Positions 1-8,603 of a DNA stretch of 64,000 nucleotides are shown in pieces. Source of the stretch: an uncultured Fulvivirga sp. (GTDB taxonomy: Bacteria > Bacteroidota > Bacteroidia > Cytophagales > Cyclobacteriaceae); the NCBI GenBank assembly GCA_947500555.1, contig CANMSE010000004.1, positions 372,001 through 436,000 on the forward strand. The letters are read 5' to 3'. The notes under the pieces are model-generated. The model was given only the letters and a program-made list of their open reading frames with translations. It did no database searches and was not told the DNA's origin. The translations under genes were made by a program, and so were the position numbers. Each line of letters begins with the position of its first letter. Position 1 is the first letter of the stretch.

Positions 1-723
1 CTGTACGGAAGTGTTGCTTCTATTCGCATGTTTATTTACAAATAAGTCATCGTCACCACCAGTGATATTCATGATCGAGTTGAACCCTTTAGATGAAAGA
101 AATAAATCTTTTCGATATCCAAGATTTCTACCTACTCCCATGTAAGGCATCCCCACTAATGCAAAACCTACATACTGAATAGAAGTCCAGAGAGATTCAA
201 ATTGTATAAAAGTACCTAACAAACCATGACTTTTTTTATGTAGTGAAACTCCAAGATTCATTTGAACAGAGTCTTGAGAAAAGTTAGAAGACATTGCTGC
301 CAGCCAGTCCTCATCGACCATTTCACAATCTGCATCCGTAAGTAGAATCGTTTGATATTGTGCAGCTTTTATACCTAATGTGAGGGCGTACTTTTTACCA
401 TCCATTTGCTCAGGTTTATGAGCAACGGTAACAACTTTCAGATTATCGTTGACCTTATCTTGTTCAGATAAAAAATCAAAAGTGCCATCAGTTGATCTGT
501 CATTTACAATTACAATCTCATATTCCGTGTGACTCTGATTAGAAAGTTGCTCTAATAAACTAGGAAGATTTTTCATTTCGTTCCGAGCGGCTACAACCAC
601 AGATACAGGTTGCAGGTCTCTGGACGACTCTGAATAATTCAAGAAACCTTTAATCAAAATAAGAAAATACAGCAATTGAATTACTGTGGCCATAATCAAC
701 AGAATAATAGAGACGTTAAACAT
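1..723 (-). CDS. Family-2 glycosyltransferase (C-terminus outside window)
   Basis: The first 241 codons are visible; the frame runs open off the left edge. An N-terminal membrane segment (about residues 4-24) is followed by a GT-A fold: VVVAARNE for the nucleotide-binding first strand, VNDRSTDGT for the loop after the second strand, TDADC as the DxD-type metal site, and GGDDD as the likely acceptor/catalytic segment. Membrane-anchored GT2 enzymes of this kind transfer sugars to lipid or polysaccharide acceptors at the cytoplasmic face of the inner membrane; the substrate cannot be read here. It is divergent from tgt. The ATG at 723 is the only sensible start. GT2 membership is firm, specificity unknown. 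Confidence 0.85.
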   Translation of the reverse strand, partial: MFNVSIILLIMATVIQLLYFLILIKGFLNYSESSRDLQPVSVVVAARNEMKNLPSLLEQLSNQSHTEYEIVIVNDRSTDGTFDFLSEQDKVNDNLKVVTVAHKPEQMDGKKYALTLGIKAAQYQTILLTDADCEMVDEDWLAAMSSNFSQDSVQMNLGVSLHKKSHGLLGTFIQFESLWTSIQYVGFALVGMPYMGVGRNLGYRKDLFLSSKGFNSIMNITGGDDDLFVNKHANRSNTSVQ

Positions 724-749
724 GATCAAGTTTATCCATTTAAGGGCCG

Positions 750-757
750 CAAATATA
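750..757 (-). promoter_or_regulatory. Candidate -7 box for the glycosyltransferase
   Basis: On the minus strand the bases read TATATTTG, an exact match to the Bacteroidota TAnnTTTG box, 26 bases before the ATG at 723. No good -33 TTG lies at the expected distance. The call rests on the motif and its position in a divergent intergenic gap. Confidence 0.5.
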
Positions 758-828
758 GCTGGAAAAAGAACATTAGAAATGGCATTAGTAATTAAGATGA
801 TAAATCACTCAACTTTCTTCTAATCGGT

Positions 829-836
829 TAACTTTG
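829..836 (+). promoter_or_regulatory. Candidate -7 box for tgt
   Basis: TAACTTTG matches TAnnTTTG and ends 18 bases before the tgt ATG, which would give a leader of about 12 nucleotides. No clear -33 element was found. Confidence 0.5.
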
Positions 837-854
837 CGCTGTTTTTAGATAACT

Positions 855-1985
855 ATGGACTTTAATATTCAGTCAACCGATAAAGGAAGCAAAGCACGAG
901 CTGGTATCGTTACCACCGATCATGGTGAAATAATGACACCTATATTCATGCCTGTTGGTACTGTTGGCTCTGTAAAAGCAGTACATCAAAGGGAGTTGCA
1001 TGAGGATATTGCGGCACAAATAATTTTGGGGAATACTTACCATCTTTATTTAAGACCGGGATTGGATATAATTAGCAGAGCTGGTGGATTGCATAAATTC
1101 AATGGTTGGACTAAACCAATATTGACTGATAGTGGTGGTTACCAGGTTTACTCTTTGGCTGGTACCAGAAAAATCAAAGAGGAAGGCGTAACATTTCAAT
1201 CACATATTGATGGTTCCAAACACGTATTCACGCCAGAGGGTGTAATGGATATACAACGTACTATTGGGGCCGACATAATTATGGCTTTTGATGAATGCAC
1301 ACCCTATCCTTGTGAGTATAAATATGCTGAAGAGTCCATGCACATGACACATCGATGGCTAAAACGATGTTGTGACAGATTTGATACTACAGAAGGCCAA
1401 TATGGATACAATCAAACGCTGTTTCCCATTGTTCAGGGAAGTACTTACAAAGATTTAAGAAAACAATCGGCTGAAGCGATAGCCTCTTTTGAAAGGGAAG
1501 GTAATGCCATAGGAGGTCTTTCGGTAGGTGAACCTGCAGAGATGATGTATGAGATGACGGAACATGTTTGTGATATCTTGCCAACAGATAAGCCAAGATA
1601 TTTGATGGGTGTAGGTACTCCCGCAAATATCCTTGAATGCATTGCCTTAGGTATAGATATGTTTGATTGTGTCATGCCTACTAGAAATGCACGGCATGGA
1701 ATTCTTTATACTTCAGAAGGAATAATCAATATCAAAAATAAAAAATGGGAAGATGACTTTTCACCTATTGATTCCAATTTAGGCGGCTATGTAGATACTT
1801 TTTATTCAAAAGCGTATCTACGACACCTTGTTACAAGTAAAGAATTATTAGGTGCACAAATAGCTAGTATTCATAATTTGGCGTTTTACCTATGGTTGGT
1901 AGGTCAAGCCAGAGAGCAGATTATTAACGGCACCTTTATTGATTGGAAGAACGAAATGGTGAAAAAAGTAAGCACACGACTATAG
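855..1985 (+). CDS. tgt: Queuine tRNA-ribosyltransferase (TGT)
   Basis: Exchanges guanine-34 of GUN-anticodon tRNAs for the queuosine precursor preQ1. The 376 residues show the family signatures in order: TDSGGYQV with general acid/base Asp92, FDEC (Asp146), IVQG (192-195), GGLSVGE (220-226), and DCVMPTRNARHG with the nucleophile Asp271. The C-terminal zinc subdomain is odd: the segment that normally carries CxCxxC reads NLGGYVDT (309-315 region), although the final His (340, SIHNL) remains. The rest of the enzyme is intact, so I expect it to be active with a zinc-free fold. Its stop lies 3 bases before the LptF/G gene. Confidence 0.95.
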   Translation: MDFNIQSTDKGSKARAGIVTTDHGEIMTPIFMPVGTVGSVKAVHQRELHEDIAAQIILGNTYHLYLRPGLDIISRAGGLHKFNGWTKPILTDSGGYQVYSLAGTRKIKEEGVTFQSHIDGSKHVFTPEGVMDIQRTIGADIIMAFDECTPYPCEYKYAEESMHMTHRWLKRCCDRFDTTEGQYGYNQTLFPIVQGSTYKDLRKQSAEAIASFEREGNAIGGLSVGEPAEMMYEMTEHVCDILPTDKPRYLMGVGTPANILECIALGIDMFDCVMPTRNARHGILYTSEGIINIKNKKWEDDFSPIDSNLGGYVDTFYSKAYLRHLVTSKELLGAQIASIHNLAFYLWLVGQAREQIINGTFIDWKNEMVKKVSTRL

Positions 1986-1988
1986 TCA

Positions 1989-3062
1989 ATGAAATTACTG
2001 GATCGATACATATTGAAGCAATTTTTGGGAGCCTTTGTCTTCACTGTTCTTATTATAGTGTCAGTAATATTGGTTATTGACATTACTGAGAAGACTGATA
2101 AGTTCGTAAAAGCCCAGCTTGAAACAAGTCAAATTGTAGGCTACTATCTCGACTTTGTTCCCTGGATAGCTAATTTCATAACACCACTGACGGTATTTAT
2201 TGCAACTGTTTTTATCACATCCAAGCTGGCAGGACGTACGGAGATCATCGCCATCTTAAGTAGTGGAGTATCATTTAAAAGGATGCTCGTGCCTTACCTT
2301 ATTGGTTCAGTCATGATTGCCACATTAAGTTTTATACTAACTGGCTGGATTATTCCTAACTCTAATAAAACGAAAAGAGCTTTTGAATTAGAACACCTTA
2401 AGAGTACCTATTACTTTGATCAAACCAATGTTCATATGCAGGTTGCGCCTGGTAAATATCTTTATTTGCGTAATTACAATAATCAGGCAGATGTAGGCTA
2501 TAATTTTACATTGGAGAATATGGATAGTACCCGATTACTTGATAAGCTTTCAGCAAGCCGTATATCATGGAATAAAGAAAATAAAAAGTGGACTTTGTCA
2601 AATTGGAGTAAACATACTTTTAATGGGGCAGAAGAGACCATTGAAAGTGGACGGACAATGGATACTACATTGGTCATTCACCCCAGTGAATTTGAAAACC
2701 TTGAGCGTAATTATGAGGGAATGACTATTCCTGAACTGAATGATGAAATAGATAAGCTGAGATTTCGGGGAGCAAGTAATGTGGAGTTTTATTTGGTAGA
2801 AAAGTATACTCGATTTACGTCTCCTTTTGCCGTACTTATTCTAACGTTTATGGGGGTGATAGTTTCTGCTAGGAAGAGTAGAGGAGGTACTGGTTTTCAG
2901 ATAGCTCTGGGCTTTTTGCTTTCTTTTTTATACATACTTTTCTTCATGATGAGCAAGACTATTGCAGAAGCTGGAGGTCTTCCTCCGGCAATCTCTGTAT
3001 GGATTCCTAATATAGTTTTTGGTGGGATTTCCATGCTGATGTATAAATACGTGCCACGCTAA
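1989..3062 (+). CDS. LptF/LptG family permease (YjgP/YjgQ)
   Basis: A 357-residue inner-membrane protein with the family layout: two N-terminal helices beginning LLDRYILKQFLGAF, a third pair around residues 50-130, a periplasmic beta-jellyroll domain (about 140-265), and three C-terminal helices (275-355). LptF and LptG form the transmembrane part of the LptB2FG transporter that extracts lipopolysaccharide and passes it to LptC. Which of the two this is cannot be decided from the sequence alone; placement directly after tgt is common in Bacteroidota. Its TAA shares one base with the ATG of the next gene (TAATG), indicating translational coupling. Confidence 0.88.
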   Translation: MKLLDRYILKQFLGAFVFTVLIIVSVILVIDITEKTDKFVKAQLETSQIVGYYLDFVPWIANFITPLTVFIATVFITSKLAGRTEIIAILSSGVSFKRMLVPYLIGSVMIATLSFILTGWIIPNSNKTKRAFELEHLKSTYYFDQTNVHMQVAPGKYLYLRNYNNQADVGYNFTLENMDSTRLLDKLSASRISWNKENKKWTLSNWSKHTFNGAEETIESGRTMDTTLVIHPSEFENLERNYEGMTIPELNDEIDKLRFRGASNVEFYLVEKYTRFTSPFAVLILTFMGVIVSARKSRGGTGFQIALGFLLSFLYILFFMMSKTIAEAGGLPPAISVWIPNIVFGGISMLMYKYVPR

Positions 3063-3973
3063 TGCCTTCTATTACCAACGATTATTTTAAACTCCACTTC
3101 ATTGTTTGGATATGGGGGTTTACGGCCATTTTAGGCTTACTAATTACTATTCCTTCCGTAGAAATAGTTTTTTATAGAACTCTTATTGCAGCTGCAACAA
3201 TGGCTCCTTTGTTGTTCTTAAAAAGAATTGACTTTAAGCTTGGGTGGATACCGATACTCAAAATCATAGGTACGGGATTTATAATTGCTGCGCACTGGAT
3301 CCTTTTTTTTGCTGCGGCACGTGTTTCCACTGCATCAGTTTGTTTAGCTGGGATGGCTACTTGCTCGTTATGGACAAGTTTCCTGGAGCCTTTTATGAAC
3401 AATAAAAAAATAAAGGCGTTTGAGGTGTTCTTAGGTCTTACTGTTATAGTGGGGCTGTATGTTATTTTCCGATTTGAGTTTAATCACGCACTGGGTTTAG
3501 GTATGGCAGTTGCCTCAGCTTTTTTATCTGCACTATTTTCTGTTATCAATGGCAAGTTCACATTTAGGTATGACCCGTACATGATCACATTCTATGAGAT
3601 GGCCGGGGCCTGTTTAGGAACAGCATTATTTTTCCCAATATACACGACCTATTTTGCAACAGATGGGCTACAATTGATTCCAACTTCTATGGATTGGTTG
3701 TGGCTGATTATTTTAGCTGTCATTTGTACCGTTTATGCTTTCTCGGTTTCTGTAGAAATTATGCAGCGTATTTCAGCTTTTGTGGTGAACTTGACCGTTA
3801 ACCTGGAGCCTGTTTATGGAATAATATTAGCAGTGTTAATTTTTGGGGAGAAGGAGGAAATGAAGCCGGGCTTTTACTTAGGGACTTTGATTATTCTTTT
3901 GTCTGTGTTAGCTTACCCAATTCTAAATAAGTACTACAAGCGCAGAGCACAACCGCTGGATAATTTGAGGTAA
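3062..3973 (+). CDS. EamA/DMT-family transporter
   Basis: A 303-residue polytopic protein with about ten helices arranged as two EamA-type halves (roughly 8-138 and 150-290), typical of drug/metabolite exporters of the inner membrane. The tail (YYKRRAQPLDNLR) is basic, so it should face the cytoplasm. It is coupled to the LptF/G gene through TAATG and is the last gene of the tgt series. The substrate cannot be predicted; family members export amino acids, nucleotides or other metabolites. Confidence 0.85.
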   Translation: MPSITNDYFKLHFIVWIWGFTAILGLLITIPSVEIVFYRTLIAAATMAPLLFLKRIDFKLGWIPILKIIGTGFIIAAHWILFFAAARVSTASVCLAGMATCSLWTSFLEPFMNNKKIKAFEVFLGLTVIVGLYVIFRFEFNHALGLGMAVASAFLSALFSVINGKFTFRYDPYMITFYEMAGACLGTALFFPIYTTYFATDGLQLIPTSMDWLWLIILAVICTVYAFSVSVEIMQRISAFVVNLTVNLEPVYGIILAVLIFGEKEEMKPGFYLGTLIILLSVLAYPILNKYYKRRAQPLDNLR

Positions 3974-4033
3974 TTTTCGTCAATTAATAATAAATTAATT
4001 ACCCCAATATCTTACTTATACACGAACAATCAA

Positions 4034-5074
4034 CTAAGTCTTACCCTGGTTACCCGAGAATAATTCGGCAATAATCTGTGTATTATTAAACTGTTCGAAA
4101 AGTATTTTAAGAAATACGGTAATGGGTATAGACATTATCAAACCAGGTATGCCCCATATAAAGCCCCAAAGCATTAGCATAATTAAAATGGTAATAACAT
4201 TAATTGAAAATGATTTCCCCATAAAAATTGGTTCCAATATGCCCCCGAATAGAACCTGAACACCGGTTGTTGTAAGAGTAAACAATAATAATAATGAGGT
4301 AGCTTCAATTTCAACAAAGGCAAAAATTGCAAGTACAACTACCGTAATAACCGAACCAATCATTTGAATAAAGTTGATGACGAATGCAAATAGTCCCCAA
4401 AAAACAGGGAAGCTGACACCAAAACCCCAACAGGCCAGCCCAATGCCCAGGCCTGTAAAAATGCTAACGAAGAATTTTACTTTTATAAACGTAATCAAGT
4501 CTCTTTCCACATGCATAAAAGTTTTCACTGATACATAAGGCCGTTGTAAAATAGTGTTATTCAATACTTTTTGCATATCAATTGAGCCCGCTAAAAGAAG
4601 TACAATAAAAAACACTGTTACCAGTGTCATAGATAGTACATTAGAAATGAAACCGACAGTAGGGGCAAAGTTTTTGATGATAGTATCTTTTTGAATCAAT
4701 GATCCGAGCATATCCTCTCCTTGTAAAAACGTAATACCCAATAGTGCTTCAACATTACTCAAAAGTTGAGTCAACTTATCTTTAGCTTTATCAAAGAATT
4801 CATTGTCAGTTGCTAATATTTCTCTGCCAGACAGCTGGATTAACTCACCGCTGAGTTTGAAAAAAGTTGTAATGATGAGTATGACAATTGTAATACTCAA
4901 AACTCTGGGCACCCCTTTTCTTTTTAACCATCTCATTAAAGGTAAAAATAGCAGTGAGATGAACATAGCAGAGAGTAGAGGAATGAATATGAAGGATAGT
5001 GTTTTTAGCAGGTAAAACACTAATGGCACTACAATTATCATAAGTAAGATATTGGTAGTTTTTCTTTCGTTCAT
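4034..5074 (-). CDS. AI-2E family transporter (PF01594)
   Basis: A 346-residue inner-membrane protein with the family topology: helices near residues 8-45 and 60-75, a soluble stretch about 75-150, then five or six C-terminal helices. The conserved C-terminal part includes GILEPIFMGKSFSINVITIL and WGFIWGIPGLIMSIPI. The family was named for the autoinducer-2 exporter TqsA, but members also include Na+/H+ antiporters and general permeases, so the substrate is open. It is monocistronic and convergent with the DMT gene across 60 bases. No TAnnTTTG box lies upstream. Confidence 0.88.
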   Translation of the reverse strand: MNERKTTNILLMIIVVPLVFYLLKTLSFIFIPLLSAMFISLLFLPLMRWLKRKGVPRVLSITIVILIITTFFKLSGELIQLSGREILATDNEFFDKAKDKLTQLLSNVEALLGITFLQGEDMLGSLIQKDTIIKNFAPTVGFISNVLSMTLVTVFFIVLLLAGSIDMQKVLNNTILQRPYVSVKTFMHVERDLITFIKVKFFVSIFTGLGIGLACWGFGVSFPVFWGLFAFVINFIQMIGSVITVVVLAIFAFVEIEATSLLLLFTLTTTGVQVLFGGILEPIFMGKSFSINVITILIMLMLWGFIWGIPGLIMSIPITVFLKILFEQFNNTQIIAELFSGNQGKT

Positions 5075-5236
5075 AACTTATGATTTTTTTTGTTACAGTG
5101 AGACTGCATTTTCGTCTTCTCCATAATTCATTGCAATTATCGTATCCATATTTCATAAACTATTATTTCTCATAAAAAATTACTTTCGTTTCATTAAAAT
5201 ATTTCTTCATTCTAATGGCTCAAACTTATCTGCTTA

Positions 5237-5244
5237 TAGATTTG
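5237..5244 (+). promoter_or_regulatory. Candidate -7 box for the CutA-like gene
   Basis: TAGATTTG is an exact TAnnTTTG match ending 31 bases before the ATG at 5276. Confidence 0.45.
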
Positions 5245-5275
5245 TTAAATCTTTAACAAAACTTACTACCAGCAT

Positions 5276-5593
5276 ATGATCCTTATTCATATAGTGCCTC
5301 AAAATAACTCCGAAGCGGATGAAATTGTAGACTTACTTGTAGAACGAAAACTTATCCTGAATGCGATGATTCATGAAAATATTCGAGTCAGGCAAAAGGG
5401 AGACAGTGGTAAAATCGAGAATTTTAACCGTACATTGATAGTAGGTAAAACAAAGGCTCTGCTATTTAATACGATTGATGAGTTGCTTCGAGAAAAGTAT
5501 GGAAAGAATATGCCTGTTCTTTATTCCTTAGCTATAGTGCACATGGATTGGGAGCAAGCGGAAGAATTGGTTCAGGAGACAGAAAAAGTTTAA
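5276..5593 (+). CDS. CutA-like small protein (divergent)
   Basis: 105 residues. Size and segment order resemble the trimeric ferredoxin-like CutA1 family: an N-terminal strand ILIHIVPQ, helix SEADEIVDLLVERKLIL, strand NAMIHENIRVRQKG, strand RTLIVGKTKALLF, helix and a last strand LYSLAIVHMDW. The usual CutA motifs (ALVExRLAACVN, and H-Y-E-V-P-E) are degraded: KLILNAMI and KNMPVLYSL occupy those places. Without these motifs metal binding should not be assumed. The protein might instead be another alpha/beta family of the same fold. It stands alone with its own promoter candidate. Confidence 0.45.
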   Translation: MILIHIVPQNNSEADEIVDLLVERKLILNAMIHENIRVRQKGDSGKIENFNRTLIVGKTKALLFNTIDELLREKYGKNMPVLYSLAIVHMDWEQAEELVQETEKV

Positions 5594-5659
5594 ATATATC
5601 ATATGTAACCTATTGATCACATTTAGGGTTCAAGTTATATAACAATAAGTCGGTAGTTC

Positions 5660-6196
5660 TTGCGACTACGCCAGTTAAGATTGATAGAAGTAAAAAGATA
5701 TAAAGAATTACAATTACAAGTTAAGAGTAAACTCGACTCTTATATTGAAAATGAGTTTGGTCATATACCAATTGTTAAAGAGACTGAATGGGCTACACCT
5801 GATTGGACCATAATTCAATATCATCAAGGAGATATTGCTACATTTTACAATATTGTAATAAGAAAAATCATCATTGATGGGAAAATTTTTAAAGCAGCAG
5901 GAATAAATAATGTTATTACTCCTTTAGAATATCGCGGAAAAGGTTTTGCATCTAAGACTTTAAAAGAAACAGAATATTTAATTTTTGAAGACTTTAATTG
6001 CGATCTAGGAGTTCTGTTATGTGCGGATAATTTAATTCCGTTTTACGAAAAATTGAATTGGTACTTGGTTGAATGCCCTGTATATTTTCAACAATCCACT
6101 GGGCAAAAACTTTGGGGAGCCAATACAATGTTACTAACAAAAACAGATCAACAATTAAAACCGACAAAAATAGAACTGAATGGAACTCCATGGTGA
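5660..6196 (+). CDS. GNAT-family N-acetyltransferase with no ATG start
   Basis: 178 residues if read from TTG at 5660; an in-frame TAG lies 3 bases upstream of that codon at 5654-5656, and no in-frame ATG occurs before the core, so TTG at 5660 or TTG at 5681 must be used. The acetyl-CoA site is recognisable: VITPLEYRGKGFASKTLKE (about 85-103) is the RxxGxG/A motif A, and LIPFYEKLNWYLV (123-135) is motif B. The order of segments recalls aminoglycoside 2'-N-acetyltransferase-type GNATs, but I see no basis for assigning a substrate. A gene that lost its original 5' end is an alternative. It is convergent with ispE. Confidence 0.6.
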   Translation: MRLRQLRLIEVKRYKELQLQVKSKLDSYIENEFGHIPIVKETEWATPDWTIIQYHQGDIATFYNIVIRKIIIDGKIFKAAGINNVITPLEYRGKGFASKTLKETEYLIFEDFNCDLGVLLCADNLIPFYEKLNWYLVECPVYFQQSTGQKLWGANTMLLTKTDQQLKPTKIELNGTPW

Positions 6197-6215
6197 TCGA
6201 ATCCAAACCTAGTTT

Positions 6216-7010
6216 TCACAAAGTTCTGGTCCAAATTAGATTTTGATCATCTTCAATATGGTTTTCAAAAAAACCATAAACAGTTGATCCAGAACCCGTC
6301 ATACTTGCGTAAATGGCTCCTTTGGTGTAGAGATCTTGCTTAGCTTTTTCAATGGTTGGGTACTGACTAAAGACAGATTGCTCAAAGTCATTTTTTACAA
6401 TGCCTTTCCATGTATCTATTGGTTCACTCAAGAGTTTAATTAATGGCTGATCTGTAGCCTTTGGCATTACGCCAGAGTAAGCCTCTTTTGTGCTTACGTG
6501 GATATCAGGGTAAACTAAGGCGATATGGTAACTGGATAAATCGAGTTCAATGTTTTGAAATGTTGTACCAGTTCCTGTAGCCAATGTTGGTTTGTTATGA
6601 ATGAAAAAGGGACAATCGCTTCCTAGTTCGGCAGCATAATTTTCTAGCTGTTCCTCTGTAAGGCTTAATTCAAATAAGCTATTAAGAGCCTTTAAGGTGA
6701 AGGAGGCATCTGATGAACCACCACCAAGTCCGGCTCCTATAGGAATGATTTTATGCAGATGAATTTGAACAGTCGGGATATCGAAATCTGCCTTAATCAA
6801 TTCATAAGCTTTCAGACATAAGTTCTCATTAGAACTGCCAGGAATAGGAATGCCAGTGGAGGTAAAGGAAAATTTCTCTGCTGGCAATACTTCCAAAATA
6901 TCACAGAAGTCGATAGGGTAAAAGCAAGACTCAATATTATGATAACCATCTTCTCGTTTTGAGATAATGTTTAATCCAATATTGATTTTAGCATTTGGAA
7001 AGACTACCAT
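6216..7010 (-). CDS. ispE: 4-diphosphocytidyl-2-C-methyl-D-erythritol kinase
   Basis: Phosphorylates CDP-ME with ATP, the fourth step of the MEP pathway to isoprenoids, in the cytosol. The 264 residues contain the GHMP-kinase features: NAKINIGL with Lys8, DGYHNIE (21-27), the glycine-rich ATP loop PIGAGLGGGSSDAS (90-103), GSDCPFF with the catalytic Asp132, and the C-terminal GSGSTVYG motif. Slightly shorter than many IspE proteins, with no domain missing. It lies downstream of fabI on the same strand, separated by 66 bases that hold a strong palindrome. Confidence 0.95.
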   Translation of the reverse strand: MVVFPNAKINIGLNIISKREDGYHNIESCFYPIDFCDILEVLPAEKFSFTSTGIPIPGSSNENLCLKAYELIKADFDIPTVQIHLHKIIPIGAGLGGGSSDASFTLKALNSLFELSLTEEQLENYAAELGSDCPFFIHNKPTLATGTGTTFQNIELDLSSYHIALVYPDIHVSTKEAYSGVMPKATDQPLIKLLSEPIDTWKGIVKNDFEQSVFSQYPTIEKAKQDLYTKGAIYASMTGSGSTVYGFFENHIEDDQNLIWTRTL

Positions 7011-7018
7011 AAGCGTGG

Positions 7019-7072
7019 GTCACATTGAGCTTGTCGAAATGTGATTACAGGTTTCGACAAGCTCAACCTGAC
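7019..7072. repeat. REP-like palindrome between fabI and ispE
   Basis: Arms TTGAGCTTGTCGAAA (7025-7039) and TTTCGACAAGCTCAA (7052-7066) are exact reverse complements over 15 bases around a 12-base loop. After two mismatched bases the stem continues for 4 more pairs (GTCA 7019-7022 with TGAC 7069-7072). No T-run follows on the minus strand, so it is a poor intrinsic terminator. The core resembles dispersed REP-type elements seen in many genomes; here it could also set the relative expression of fabI and ispE. Confidence 0.85.
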
Positions 7073-7076
7073 AATA

Positions 7077-7889
7077 TTATTTAGTCATCTGACCTATAAT
7101 CTCCTCAGTAATACCTGAAGAAGAGAAACCTCCGTCATGCATCAAATTTTGCATAGTTACCATTCTGGTATAATCAGAAAACATCATGATAATGTAGTTG
7201 GCACAATCTTCTGCGCTTGCATTACCCAGGGGAGACATCTTATCTGCGTAGTCAAAAAATACATCAAAACCACCTACACCGCTTCCTGCTGTTGTCATGG
7301 TTGGTGATTGAGAAATGGTGTTTACTCTTACGTGATTTAATTTAGCAAATCGGTGCCCATAACTCCTGGCAATAGACTCCAAAATTGCTTTGGCTTGAGC
7401 CATATCACCATAATCTGGGAAAGTACGTTGAGCGGCAATGTAAGTCAATGCCATGATTGAGCCCCACTCATTCATTGCTTCCGTTTTCTCAGCAGTTTGC
7501 AATACCTTATGAAAGCTTATACCTGAAATGTCTAGTGTTTTTAGGTACCAGTCATAATTCAAGTCACCATATTCCTTACCCTTTCTTACGTTAGGGCTCA
7601 TACCTATTGAGTGCAAAACGAAATCTAGTTTACCACCTAACACTTCCATTGACTTCTCAAACAAGTTTGTTAAGTCCTCAATGGAGGTAGCATCTGCTGG
7701 AATAACTTCAGCATTACATTGCTTGGCTAGTTCGTTTATTTGCCCCATGCGCAGAGCAATAGGAGCATTTGTAAGCACAAATGAAGCGCCTTCAGCATGA
7801 GCTTGTAGCGCAGTTTTCCAAGCGATAGAATTTTCGTCAAGAGCTCCGAAAATTATACCTTTTTTTCCTTTTAGTATGTTATTACCCAT
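7077..7889 (-). CDS. fabI: Enoyl-[acyl-carrier-protein] reductase (NADH), FabI
   Basis: Carries out the last reduction of each fatty-acid elongation cycle. The 270-residue short-chain dehydrogenase fold starts with a GIIFGALDENSIAWKTA nucleotide-binding segment (11-27), has HSIGMSP at 93-99, and keeps the FabI catalytic pattern of two tyrosines and a lysine: Tyr150 (LTYIAAQR), Tyr160 and Lys167 (YGDMAQAK). The C-terminal GGFSSSGIT substrate-loop region is present. Cytosolic, part of FAS II. It is upstream of ispE on the same strand and may share a transcript with it. Confidence 0.96.
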   Translation of the reverse strand: MGNNILKGKKGIIFGALDENSIAWKTALQAHAEGASFVLTNAPIALRMGQINELAKQCNAEVIPADATSIEDLTNLFEKSMEVLGGKLDFVLHSIGMSPNVRKGKEYGDLNYDWYLKTLDISGISFHKVLQTAEKTEAMNEWGSIMALTYIAAQRTFPDYGDMAQAKAILESIARSYGHRFAKLNHVRVNTISQSPTMTTAGSGVGGFDVFFDYADKMSPLGNASAEDCANYIIMMFSDYTRMVTMQNLMHDGGFSSSGITEEIIGQMTK

Positions 7890-7947
7890 TGTTAGATTAT
7901 TTGTAAGTGGCGCAATATTACGAAATTAATTCAGGCTACGCATGGCC

Positions 7948-8526
7948 TCAAGTAGCCACTTTTATTTTTGTAAAATCATGAATGAAATCGCTGAACTTCT
8001 CAGTAAATTTTTCAATTGATCGATCTTTTGAATCTATTATAAATAAATCCACTTCTTTACCTTGTGTACTTGCAATGAAGGTATAGTTATAGGTGACTGG
8101 GATTTCAATATCAGGACTTACAAAATCGTCAACTTCCACACGTTTAAATTTGAAATGATCAATATTGGAGAAATCAATCCTTTTGTATGGACCTGAAAAA
8201 TTAGTCATGATGTTTATCTGCTTTGTTTGTCGTGAAAACATGATCTTAAAATATTTCTTGGAATAAAAGCTGATAAATGGGGTGGCTGTTAATATCAATC
8301 CTAATAATGCGCCTCCAATAAGTACTGTGTTTTCTTCTTCGGAACCTTTGATGAGGCAGTAGCTTACTAATAGTACTCCTATAATGGAGAGTATAATTCT
8401 GGAAGTAAAATTATTAGTAGGTGCTCCTATAAGGGTTATTTCATTATCACCTCTGAATTTTAGTAATAACTCATACTCAGAGAGCATCTCATTGAACTCA
8501 TTTTCAACAACTTGCCGTGTTTTCAT
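7948..8526 (-). CDS. Hypothetical two-helix membrane protein
   Basis: Not recognised. From ATG 8526 it encodes 192 residues: a soluble N-terminal part (1-40), two adjacent helices (about 44-60 and 69-86; SRIILSIIGVLLVSYCLI and VLIGGALLGLILTATPFISF), then a cytoplasmic-looking beta-rich C-terminal domain with IDFSNIDHFKFKRVEV and a charged helix at the end. The layout is like bacterial PH-domain-type membrane proteins, but no motif confirms it. A longer TTG start at 8544 is possible. It is divergent from murI and 58 bases upstream of fabI on the same strand. Confidence 0.7.
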   Translation of the reverse strand: MKTRQVVENEFNEMLSEYELLLKFRGDNEITLIGAPTNNFTSRIILSIIGVLLVSYCLIKGSEEENTVLIGGALLGLILTATPFISFYSKKYFKIMFSRQTKQINIMTNFSGPYKRIDFSNIDHFKFKRVEVDDFVSPDIEIPVTYNYTFIASTQGKEVDLFIIDSKDRSIEKFTEKFSDFIHDFTKIKVAT

Positions 8527-8603
8527 TAATAAAGCCTGTGACAAACAAAGTAGTAATTTAAAAAAAAAATACTACCAGCACCATTGTTGGTCAGGTATTT
8601 CAA

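Noticed and set aside
855..1985. tgt as a pseudogene because zinc ligands are missing
   Set aside because: The frame is intact, all catalytic motifs are present and the length is normal.
3974..4033. AT-rich inverted repeat as terminator between the DMT and AI-2E genes
   Set aside because: The possible stem (AATTAA with TTAATT) contains no G or C and would be too weak.
4845..5156. Minus-strand open frame over the start of the AI-2E gene
   Set aside because: It is out of frame with the conserved membrane protein, has poor composition and no family resemblance.
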